A DNA stretch of 8,351 nt from positions 1 to 8,351 of the forward strand of contig JAGWIT010000038.1 in NCBI GenBank assembly GCA_028866155.1. Reading direction: 5' to 3'. Below, one piece after another: positions 1-5,391 of this stretch. The first letter of the stretch is position 1. Every line of letters starts with the position of its first letter. Origin of the DNA: Patescibacteria group bacterium. Lineage in GTDB: Bacteria > Patescibacteriota > Minisyncoccia > Phycocordibacterales > SBAW01. The translations under genes were made by a program, and so were the position numbers. The notes below the pieces were generated by a model. The model did no database searches. It was given only the letters and a program-made list of their open reading frames with translations, and was not told the DNA's origin.

Positions 1-1092
1 GGCGAAGGTCAGACCTTTGCAGACATTCCAAGTTTCGTCGCCAATGGCTCACGCGTTATTTTTGACGGATGGCTCAAAGCCGACCCCGCCGCGCGAGGCG
101 AAGATGTCGAGCTGCCGAAAGTTTCGGCCGGCGAATCGCTTGAGATAAAAGATATCAGCGCCGAAGAAAAACAAACAACGCCGCCGCCGCGCTACACCGA
201 GGCGGGGTTGATCAAAGAGCTCGAGAAGCGCGGCATTGGCCGGCCGTCGACCTATGCCTCGATAATGAAAACGCTCGGCGACCGCGGCTATGTAGTCAAA
301 GAGGGCCGCACTTTGATGCCGACCGACACCGGCGACGTGGTGTCGACTTTTTTGGAGGCAAACTTCCCCACCTACATCAGCGACACCTTCACCGCCGAGA
401 TGGAGGACGAGCTCGACGACATTGCCGAGGGCAAACGCGAATATGCCAAGACGCTGAGCGATTTTTATACGCCGTTCCAAAAAGAAGTAAAAATAAAAGA
501 CAAAGAAGCCGGCAAACTGACCGATTTGGGTCCGGTACCTGAAGAATTCAAGTGCCCCGTCTGCGGCGACAAAATGGTGTACAAGCTTTCGCGGCAGGGC
601 AAGTTTATGTCATGCTCGCGCTTCCCCGATTGCACCGGCGCGCGCACCGAACAAGGCGACGTTATATCAAACGAGCCGGCAAAATCCATCGGCACCGACC
701 CAAAGACCGGAGAACCGATTTACGTGCTCAACGGCCGCTTTGGGCCGTTCGTGCAGTTGGGTGAATCGCCGAAAGGAAAAGGACAGAGCAAGAGCAAATC
801 AAAAGCACCCAAGCCTAAACGCGCTTCTGTCCCCAAAGGCAAAGATCCGGCAACCGTTACAACAGAAGAAGCGCTCAAATATTTGGCACTCCCGCGCGTG
901 CTGGGCAATCATCCCGATACAAACGAGCCCATCACCGCGTCAGTCGGCCGCTTTGGGCCGTTCATTGTGCATCAAAAAGACTTCCGCTCATTAAAAACCG
1001 ACGATGTATACACGATTGAGCTTCCGCGCGCGCTTGAAATTTTTAAAGAAGAAAAGAAAAAACGCGGCTTCCCCAAAAAAAAGGCAAAGTAG
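1..1092 (+). CDS. topA: DNA topoisomerase I (type IA), C-terminal part; 5' end outside window
   Basis: Type IA topoisomerase relaxes negative supercoils by passing one strand through a break held on an active-site Tyr. The frame is open from base 1, so only the last 363 residues are visible, and the Toprim domain and catalytic Tyr lie upstream. Visible residues about 62-86 carry the family signature (YTEAGLIKELEKRGIGRPST). Next come the rest of the core (to about 165) and a four-Cys zinc finger (C185, C188, C205, C211). Two C-terminal repeats follow, each with a GRFGPF core (about residues 245 and 316), separated by a Lys/Ser-rich linker. The protein ends in a Lys-rich tail. A TTG at 208 is an internal Leu codon, not a start. 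The stop is 12 bases before the rel ATG. Having one zinc finger plus GRFGPF repeats, rather than several fingers, is a common variant. Identification is firm. Confidence 0.96.
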   Translation, partial: GEGQTFADIPSFVANGSRVIFDGWLKADPAARGEDVELPKVSAGESLEIKDISAEEKQTTPPPRYTEAGLIKELEKRGIGRPSTYASIMKTLGDRGYVVKEGRTLMPTDTGDVVSTFLEANFPTYISDTFTAEMEDELDDIAEGKREYAKTLSDFYTPFQKEVKIKDKEAGKLTDLGPVPEEFKCPVCGDKMVYKLSRQGKFMSCSRFPDCTGARTEQGDVISNEPAKSIGTDPKTGEPIYVLNGRFGPFVQLGESPKGKGQSKSKSKAPKPKRASVPKGKDPATVTTEEALKYLALPRVLGNHPDTNEPITASVGRFGPFIVHQKDFRSLKTDDVYTIELPRALEIFKEEKKKRGFPKKKAK

Positions 1093-1098
1093 TATACT
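1093..1098 (+). promoter_or_regulatory. -10 box of rel, placed for a leaderless mRNA
   Basis: TATACT starts right after the topA stop codon and lies exactly 6 bases before the rel ATG, so transcription would begin at or next to the A of the ATG. There is no Shine-Dalgarno in the 12-base gap. No convincing -35 box is visible at 16-18 bases. The same -10/N6/ATG spacing recurs at parB and miaA. Confidence 0.5.
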
Positions 1099-1104
1099 TT
1101 GCTC

Positions 1105-2655
1105 ATGACCGAGACTAAGGACATAATCGCGGTGTTGCAGTCGCCAACCGAGGAGGATAAGGCGCTGGTCGAGAAGGCTTATGCTTTTGCCGCAAACGCG
1201 CACAAAGACCACGCGCGCTTCAGCGGCGAGCCGTATATGGTCCACTTGGCTGCGACCGCTAAAAGTTTGGCGGGGCTCGGCATGTCGGCAAAGGTGGTCG
1301 CGGCCGGATTGCTCCACGACAGCATCGAGGATGTCGGGGTATTGCCCGAAACAATCGAAAAAGAATTCGGCAAAGAGGTGCGGTTTTTGGTCGAAGGCGT
1401 CACCAAGCTCGGGCGGCTTAAGTATCGCGGCGCCGAGCGTCACCGCGAGAGCTTGCGCAAATTGCTCGTAGCGACCGGCAAGGATGTACGCGTGCTCATC
1501 ATCAAGCTGATGGATCGCCTGCACAACATGCAGACGCTTCAGCATGTGCGGGAGGATAAACGCCAGCGCATCGCGCTCGAGACGATTGAAATTTATGCGG
1601 CTATTGCGCACCGCCTCGGCATGGGGTTGGTGCGCCGCGAGCTTGAAGACCTCGCCTTCCAATATGCCTTGCCGGATGAGTATGCAAAGACAAAAAAACT
1701 CCTGGCCGAGCGCTCAAAAGAGACCATCGTCCAGCTCGAGAAGATGCAAAAAACTTTGCGCAAAGAGCTCGCCAAGAACGAGATTACGAATTTTCGCACC
1801 GACTACCGCGTCAAAGGGCTCTACAGTTTGTGGCGCAAGCTCCAGCGCAAGGAAGGTGATATCGAAAAAATTTATGACATCGCGGCACTGCGCATTATTG
1901 TGCCCGACGACATAGCGGACTGCTACCGCGTGCTCGGCATCGTCAACAATTTGTGGCAGCCTCTGCCGAACAAAATTAAAGACTACATCGCCTTCCCCAA
2001 GCCCAACGGCTATCAAAGCTTGCACACGACCGTATTTACCGGCGACGGTAGCATCGTCGAGGTGCAGATCCGCACCGAGACTATGCACGAGGAGGCCGAG
2101 TACGGCGTCGCCGCGCATGTAAGTTACAAAGAGTCCTCCTCCGCTAAAGCTACAGACGGGCAAGGGCGGGCAACAAGTTTTGACTGGATAAAAAGCTTGA
2201 TACCGGGCTTCGGCCGCTCAGGCAAGGCGGGCGCGAGTGAGCCTCAAAAATCGAATGGCGGCAAACGTGGGCACTACAGCACAAGCGGCGGTCCATCGTG
2301 GCTCGCCGACTTGGGCGACGAGCTCGAAGATCCCGATTTTGAGACGACATTAAAGACCGACCTCTTTAACCGCCGCGTGTTCGTCTTTACCCCAACCGGC
2401 GACGTGGTCGACCTACCCTCCGAGAGCAGCCCCATCGACTTTGCCTATGCGATACACTCCGACATCGGCGACCATATATCGGGAGTAAAAGTAAACGGCA
2501 AATTAGTGCAGCTGGACACCACGCTCCACAACGGCGACATAGTCGAAATAATCACTAAACGGTCGGCGTCTCCAAAAAACAAGTGGCTCGACTTCGCCAA
2601 AACCACCCTCGCGCGGCGACACATTAGACAGGCGCTGGAGAAAGAGAAAAAATAA
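1105..2655 (+). CDS. rel: Bifunctional (p)ppGpp synthetase/hydrolase, short Rel/SpoT without C-terminal regulatory domains
   Basis: RelA/SpoT-family enzyme that makes and breaks (p)ppGpp in the stringent response; 516 residues from the ATG. A TTG at 1099 would add two residues, but the -10 spacing favours ATG. The HD hydrolase domain (about 20-180) keeps the expected residues: R38, H47, H71-D72, E75-D76, D137, N141 (DRLHN). The synthetase domain (about 230-343) keeps R235/K237, D258, the substrate-stacking Y303 in NGYQSLH, and E319 in EVQIRT, so both activities look intact. After HVSYKE (338-343) comes a Ser/Gly-rich linker of about 75 residues, including SSSAKATDG (344-352). The TGS domain follows (about 425-486). 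The protein ends about 30 residues later, so most of the helical domain and the zinc-finger and ACT domains of 700-plus-residue Rel proteins are missing. It may therefore sense ribosomes differently. Its stop abuts that of the convergent phosphatase gene. Confidence 0.95.
   Translation: MTETKDIIAVLQSPTEEDKALVEKAYAFAANAHKDHARFSGEPYMVHLAATAKSLAGLGMSAKVVAAGLLHDSIEDVGVLPETIEKEFGKEVRFLVEGVTKLGRLKYRGAERHRESLRKLLVATGKDVRVLIIKLMDRLHNMQTLQHVREDKRQRIALETIEIYAAIAHRLGMGLVRRELEDLAFQYALPDEYAKTKKLLAERSKETIVQLEKMQKTLRKELAKNEITNFRTDYRVKGLYSLWRKLQRKEGDIEKIYDIAALRIIVPDDIADCYRVLGIVNNLWQPLPNKIKDYIAFPKPNGYQSLHTTVFTGDGSIVEVQIRTETMHEEAEYGVAAHVSYKESSSAKATDGQGRATSFDWIKSLIPGFGRSGKAGASEPQKSNGGKRGHYSTSGGPSWLADLGDELEDPDFETTLKTDLFNRRVFVFTPTGDVVDLPSESSPIDFAYAIHSDIGDHISGVKVNGKLVQLDTTLHNGDIVEIITKRSASPKNKWLDFAKTTLARRHIRQALEKEKK
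2131..2178 (+). repeat. Possible short interspersed repeat inserted in frame in rel
   Basis: In the linker between the synthetase and TGS domains the DNA reads CCTCCGCTAAAGCTAC followed by a degenerate G-rich tail, encoding SSSAKATDGQGRA. From memory, close variants of this string occur repeatedly in Parcubacteria genomes, in spacers and as in-frame inserts in loops. Only one copy lies in this window, so repeat status rests on recall and needs a genome-wide search. Confidence 0.35.
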
Positions 2656-3315
2656 TCAACCCAAATGCGCGTGGTCGTTCCAGATCCATAGCCACCAAGG
2701 CCACGGGGCATCTTCCTGTTCGTCGTATACCAAAACGCTTAAACCGGTATTTTCCATATGAAAGGTGCGGGTAAATTGCTGACATTCGCGCGCCGTGAGA
2801 TTCTCTCCGAACACGGCGCGGGCTATGAGCACCCGCATAAAAAATCCGTGTGTAACCACCATTATATTTTGCTCTTCTCTTTCTTCTAAGAATTTTAGGG
2901 CTTTTCCTGCACGAACTTTCAAATCTTCAAAATTTTCTTCATCAGAATGCCTCCATCCCGGCTTACCAAAATTTTCGAAATACATTTTAATAAACTGTAT
3001 ATTTTTCTCCGAGTCTCTCGCCTTCCCCATAATTTCGGATGCGGGGAGCGCTTCAGTAAACAGGCTAGAGCTTTCCAAGGAAATTCCGATACTTTCTGAA
3101 ATAATTTGACCCGTTTCCTGCGCACGGGTCATGGTACTCGCAATAATTGCTTCAATAGGCAACTTTTGAGCGCGTTTAGCCATGAATGCAGCCTGCTCCC
3201 TGCCTTTTTCGGTAAGTGAGTCGGTTATTGTCCCGCGAAGTGCTCCTACATTTCCTATACTTTCGCCGTGTCGAACAAAATAAATCTTTTTTGTAAATTT
3301 TGATACTCCAGCCAT
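2656..3315 (-). CDS. Histidine phosphatase superfamily protein (phosphoglycerate mutase-like)
   Basis: 219-residue member of the two-histidine phosphatase superfamily, which transfers or hydrolyses phosphate through a phospho-His. Visible motifs: RHGES at 15-19 (catalytic H16), STMTRAQET at 60-68 (phosphate-binding R64), a candidate proton-donor Glu in LFTEAL (88), and VVTHG at 153-157 (second catalytic H156). The tail is Trp-rich (PWPWWLWIWNDHAHLG). The substrate cannot be told from sequence: phosphoglycerate mutase, an alpha-ribazole phosphatase relative or a general phosphatase are all possible. The ATG is needed to include the RHG strand and lies two bases after the parB stop, with no Shine-Dalgarno, suggesting translation coupled to parB. 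The gene is clearly AT-richer (about one third GC at 2881-3000) than its neighbours (57% at 3841-3900), hinting at separate ancestry. It meets rel tail to tail with no gap. Confidence 0.88.
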   Translation of the reverse strand: MAGVSKFTKKIYFVRHGESIGNVGALRGTITDSLTEKGREQAAFMAKRAQKLPIEAIIASTMTRAQETGQIISESIGISLESSSLFTEALPASEIMGKARDSEKNIQFIKMYFENFGKPGWRHSDEENFEDLKVRAGKALKFLEEREEQNIMVVTHGFFMRVLIARAVFGENLTARECQQFTRTFHMENTGLSVLVYDEQEDAPWPWWLWIWNDHAHLG

Positions 3316-3317
3316 GA

Positions 3318-4322
3318 TTATATAGAAAAGGAGTTCGGGTCGAAGGTGTTTTCGTCTTTTTCTATTTCTTGCTGGGGGCGGTCGTCAAGACTCTGAGAGG
3401 AGTCGGAGTCTGCGGAGTAAGCGCCGTTTAGGGGGAAGGCAGCGGATTCCGACGGAGCGGAGGGTGGCTGGGAAGCAAGCTCCGGCGGAGGTTGCAGCCT
3501 CGCGGCGAGGCGGTTAAAGATAACCCGCAGGTCATCCTCGTTCATAAAATCAATTGCGAGCTTGCCGCCATTTTCTTTTGCCTCAATGGCCACACGCGTG
3601 CCAAGCGCTTCGGTCAATTCTTTCTCCATCGCCAAAACGTCGGGTGAATACAAATATTCTTTTTTGCGGACGCGGTCAGTGGCTATGCGCCGCGCTATCG
3701 ACTCGGTATCGCGGACCGTGAGCCGCTTGAGCAAAATTTCCTTATATAACGTCTGCTGCTCTTGGGGCCGGTCGCTGAGCATCAGGAGCGGCCGCGTGTG
3801 GCCCTCGCTAATCTTGCCCTCCGAAAGCGCATCCTGCATTTCCTGCGGCATCTGCAACAGGCGTATGGTGTTGCTCACATACTCGCGGCTCTTGCCGATT
3901 TTTTCGGCGATTTGGTTGTGCTTGAAGCCGAACTCATCCGCCAGCTGGGCAAACGCTTTGGCACGATCTATCGGGTTGAGATCCTCGCGCTGGAGGTTCT
4001 CGATGATGGCAAGCTCTAGTTTAGTTTTATCGTCATCGAGCCCTTCGCGGATAAGCACCGGCACCTCGCGCACGCCGGCGATTTTTGCGGCGCGCAATCT
4101 TCGCTCGCCCGCGATGAGCTCATACTCGGTTGAAATGCCGCCCTCGTCTTTTTGAATCTCCTTGCGGCTCACCGTGAGCGGCTGGATGACGCCGTACTGC
4201 CGAATGGAGCGGGCGAGGTCGGCGAGCTTGGCCTCGTCGAACTCTTTGCGCGGCTGAAAGGGGTTTGGCTTTATCTTGTCGACCTCGACCCAAAAAATGG
4301 CGTTGTTGTAAAACTGCGACAT
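3318..4322 (-). CDS. parB: ParB/Spo0J-family chromosome partitioning protein
   Basis: ParB binds parS sites, spreads as a CTP-dependent clamp and works with ParA in chromosome segregation. The 334-residue protein shows box I (IKPNPFQPR, 17-25), the CTP-binding GERR motif (72-75) in ELIAGERRLRAA, and ENLQREDLNPI (108-118). A helix-turn-helix follows (about 133-157; HNQIAEKIGKSREYVSNTIRLL), then GHTRPLL (174-180). The C-terminal dimerisation-like segment is about 240-272 (GTRVAIEAKENGGKLAIDF). A Pro/Ser/Asp-rich tail of about 60 residues (275-334), probably disordered, extends past the usual end. No parA or clear parS is in the window. The ATG is 6 bases after a -10 box, without Shine-Dalgarno. 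The phosphatase gene follows after two bases, so the two are probably cotranscribed. Confidence 0.95.
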   Translation of the reverse strand: MSQFYNNAIFWVEVDKIKPNPFQPRKEFDEAKLADLARSIRQYGVIQPLTVSRKEIQKDEGGISTEYELIAGERRLRAAKIAGVREVPVLIREGLDDDKTKLELAIIENLQREDLNPIDRAKAFAQLADEFGFKHNQIAEKIGKSREYVSNTIRLLQMPQEMQDALSEGKISEGHTRPLLMLSDRPQEQQTLYKEILLKRLTVRDTESIARRIATDRVRKKEYLYSPDVLAMEKELTEALGTRVAIEAKENGGKLAIDFMNEDDLRVIFNRLAARLQPPPELASQPPSAPSESAAFPLNGAYSADSDSSQSLDDRPQQEIEKDENTFDPNSFSI

Positions 4323-4328
4323 GCCCTT

Positions 4329-4337
4329 ATTTTAACA
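4329..4337 (-). promoter_or_regulatory. Extended -10 box of parB, leaderless spacing
   Basis: On the minus strand TGTTAAAAT (an extended TGn -10 with TAAAAT) is followed by exactly 6 bases (AAGGGC) and then the parB ATG. The predicted transcript would start at the ATG. No -35 match is evident, which is usual for extended -10 promoters. Upstream of it lies the tRNA-Leu 3' end. Confidence 0.5.
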
Positions 4338-4352
4338 GATATTTTTACTAGG

Positions 4353-4433
4353 TGCCGGAGGAGGGACTCGAACCCTCACCCCTTGCGAGACACGATTTTG
4401 AGTCGTGCGCGTCTGCCATTCCGCCACTCCGGC
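4353..4433 (-). tRNA. tRNA-Leu (anticodon CAA)
   Basis: 81 bases without CCA. Acceptor GCCGGAG pairs with CTCCGGC, discriminator A. The anticodon loop is CTCAAAA inside the CACGA/TCGTG stem, giving anticodon CAA, which reads UUG. It has a long variable arm (CTCGCAAGGGG region), as expected for a class II tRNA, and a T arm GAGGG-TTCGAGT-CCCTC. The genome encodes CCT rather than CCA after the discriminator, so the CCA end must be added by the CCA-adding enzyme. It lies upstream of parB on the same strand and divergent from pyrF. Confidence 0.95.
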
Positions 4434-4444
4434 AAGAGTATCCA

Positions 4445-4474
4445 TTACCCTATCATTCTTCTGTGCACTATGGT
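4445..4474 (+). promoter_or_regulatory. Weak candidate promoter of pyrF
   Basis: Between the divergent tRNA-Leu and pyrF, TATGGT (4469-4474) is preceded 18 bases upstream by TTACCC (4445-4450), which would give a leader of about 37 bases. TATCAT (4451-4456) is an alternative -10. Both fit poorly, so a promoter here is inferred mainly from gene orientation. Confidence 0.25.
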
Positions 4475-4505
4475 AGTGTTTTTTGCGGAAAGTTACACCA
4501 AGCCC

Positions 4506-4512
4506 AAGGAGG
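4506..4512 (+). promoter_or_regulatory. Shine-Dalgarno of pyrF that fixes a GTG start
   Basis: AAGGAGG lies 5 bases before GTG 4518 but 17 bases before the next in-frame ATG (4530), which selects GTG. The start codon sits in the loop of a small hairpin, TCCC (4513-4516) with GGGA (4524-4527). This is one of only two strong Shine-Dalgarno sequences in the window. Confidence 0.8.
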
Positions 4513-4517
4513 TCCCC

Positions 4518-5276
4518 GTGACAGGGAATATGAAGATAATTCTTGAGTATGACAAAAGCTCGTTCGAAGAAAAAGACCGCGCACTGCTGCTGGCGCTCAA
4601 CGAATATATACAGGTCGTCAAAGTCGGACTCGAGGCAATGACAGCCGAGCATCCGAAATCGCGCCGTACCATCGCAGGCCTCGTTGCTGAGTTCTGTATC
4701 GACATTCTCGACATCGAGGCGATGTGGGACATGAAGCTCGGCGATATCGGCAACACGGTTGCACAAGCGGTGCATAACATCGGCAAACTGGGTGCAAGCC
4801 TGTTTACGTTGCACGCGTCGGCAAGTGACCCTGCATTGGCAGCAGCAGTAAAAGTTTCTAAGAAATACAACATGACCGCGTTGGTGGTTACCGTACCTAC
4901 CGACCTCGACGACAATCAATGCCGAACGCGCTTTCTGCCGCGTGGTGTCGCCTACGGGGGAAATCTCGTGGAAGCTTTGGTCTTAAACTATGCCGAAAAT
5001 GCCTATGGCCTCGGGATTCGCAGCTTTGTCTGTTCGGCTCAAGAAGCTCGGATCATACGCCGGCTCTACCCGAACGCGACAATCGTAACTCCGGCAATCA
5101 GGCCGCTATGGTCTGTTGCCTCTGATGAACAGCAGCGGGTCACAACGCCAACTCAAGCGGCCGAAGCAGGAGCAGATTATATCGTCGTTGGACATCCCAT
5201 TCTGCGACCGCCGAGACGCATGAAGCCGATCGAAGCTGCAAAACGCATCCGTGAAGAACTCGATGCGGTGAGTTAA
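4518..5276 (+). CDS. pyrF: Orotidine 5'-phosphate decarboxylase
   Basis: Decarboxylates OMP to UMP, the last step of de novo pyrimidine synthesis; a cytosolic TIM-barrel enzyme. 252 residues from GTG. Family marks: VVKVGLE with K35; the catalytic D-x-K-x-x-D as D71, K73, D76 (DMKLGDIGNTV); TLHASAS (97-103); VTPAIRP (190-196); then DEQQRVTTPTQAAEAGADYIVVG (203-225). The order and spacing match the longer bacterial PyrF group. One oddity is GHPI at 225-228, where the family normally has GRPI and the Arg grips the substrate phosphate; H226 replaces it, though other Arg residues follow at 230, 233 and 234. In-frame codons upstream to 4152 run through the tRNA-Leu antisense and are not coding. An intrinsic terminator follows, and pyrE, the preceding pathway step, is next. 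Confidence 0.93.
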   Translation: MTGNMKIILEYDKSSFEEKDRALLLALNEYIQVVKVGLEAMTAEHPKSRRTIAGLVAEFCIDILDIEAMWDMKLGDIGNTVAQAVHNIGKLGASLFTLHASASDPALAAAVKVSKKYNMTALVVTVPTDLDDNQCRTRFLPRGVAYGGNLVEALVLNYAENAYGLGIRSFVCSAQEARIIRRLYPNATIVTPAIRPLWSVASDEQQRVTTPTQAAEAGADYIVVGHPILRPPRRMKPIEAAKRIREELDAVS

Positions 5277-5288
5277 AATCAAGCGCAT

Positions 5289-5326
5289 GCGCCCTCCCCC
5301 TTGCGGGTCGGGCGCTTTCTTTTTTA
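5289..5326 (+). terminator. Intrinsic terminator after pyrF
   Basis: Stem GCGCCC (5289-5294) with GGGCGC (5310-5315), extended inside by CCC (5296-5298) with GGG (5305-5307), followed by a T-rich tract TTTCTTTTTT. It begins 12 bases after the pyrF stop. Its loop and 3' arm overlap the pyrE promoter. Confidence 0.8.
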
Positions 5327-5330
5327 TATA
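5301..5330 (+). promoter_or_regulatory. Candidate pyrE promoter overlapping the pyrF terminator
   Basis: TTGCGG (5301-5306) and TATATA (5325-5330) are 18 bases apart. The -35 lies within the inner stem and loop of the pyrF terminator. Initiation about 7 bases downstream of the -10 would fall at G5337, which is also the first base of the leader fold. The -35 resembles TTGCGC at the rpmG promoter. Confidence 0.5.
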
Positions 5331-5336
5331 AAAAGT

Positions 5337-5391
5337 GTTACTCTCGCGGCAGTTGATCCGACCGCAGTGTCAAGACACAAGGAGTAACCGC
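5337..5391 (+). ncRNA. Candidate structured 5' leader of pyrE (three-helix junction, Shine-Dalgarno paired)
   Basis: The leader can form P1, GTTACTC (5337-5343) with GAGTAAC (5382-5388), a perfect 7-bp stem extended by a T5344-G5381 wobble. Inside it are P2, GCGG (5346-5349) with CCGC (5362-5365), and P3, GTGT (5367-5370) with ACAC (5375-5378) closing a CAAG loop. Only C5345, A5366 and A5379-A5380 are left as junction bases. The AAGGAG Shine-Dalgarno (5379-5384) has its GGAG inside P1, so this fold would block translation. A competing pairing exists between GCGG 5346-5349 and CCGC 5388-5391, just before ATG. The P2 loop (TTG 5353-5355) could pair with the P3 loop (CAA 5371-5373). I do not recognise a known riboswitch class. 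The pairing is read directly; the function is inferred. Confidence 0.45.
5379..5384 (+). promoter_or_regulatory. Shine-Dalgarno of pyrE
   Basis: AAGGAG lies 7 bases before ATG 5392 and decides this start. A GTG at 5335 is in frame and open, but it lies upstream of the predicted transcription start and would translate the leader. Confidence 0.85.

Noticed and set aside
49..480. Long minus-strand reading frame opposite topA
   Set aside because: It is a shadow of GC-rich topA codons. The plus strand has a clear conserved protein over the same bases.
1714..2163. Minus-strand reading frame opposite rel
   Set aside because: It lies across the conserved synthetase domain and has no start signal.
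3316..3323. TATAAT on the minus strand just before the phosphatase ATG
   Set aside because: It is one base from the ATG, so transcription would start inside the gene. It overlaps the parB stop codon and is better explained by chance; the gene is likely coupled to parB.
4437..4442. GATACT as a -10 box for tRNA-Leu
   Set aside because: It is only three bases from the mature 5' end, so initiation would fall inside the tRNA. TGATAGGGT (4447-4455) would fit better but is too weak to list.
4152..4517. In-frame open stretch upstream of pyrF
   Set aside because: It runs antisense through parB and tRNA-Leu. The Shine-Dalgarno and homology place the start at GTG 4518.
5335..5391. Upstream GTG start extending PyrE
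   Set aside because: The in-frame GTG has no Shine-Dalgarno and lies upstream of the predicted mRNA start. The ATG with AAGGAG is much stronger.
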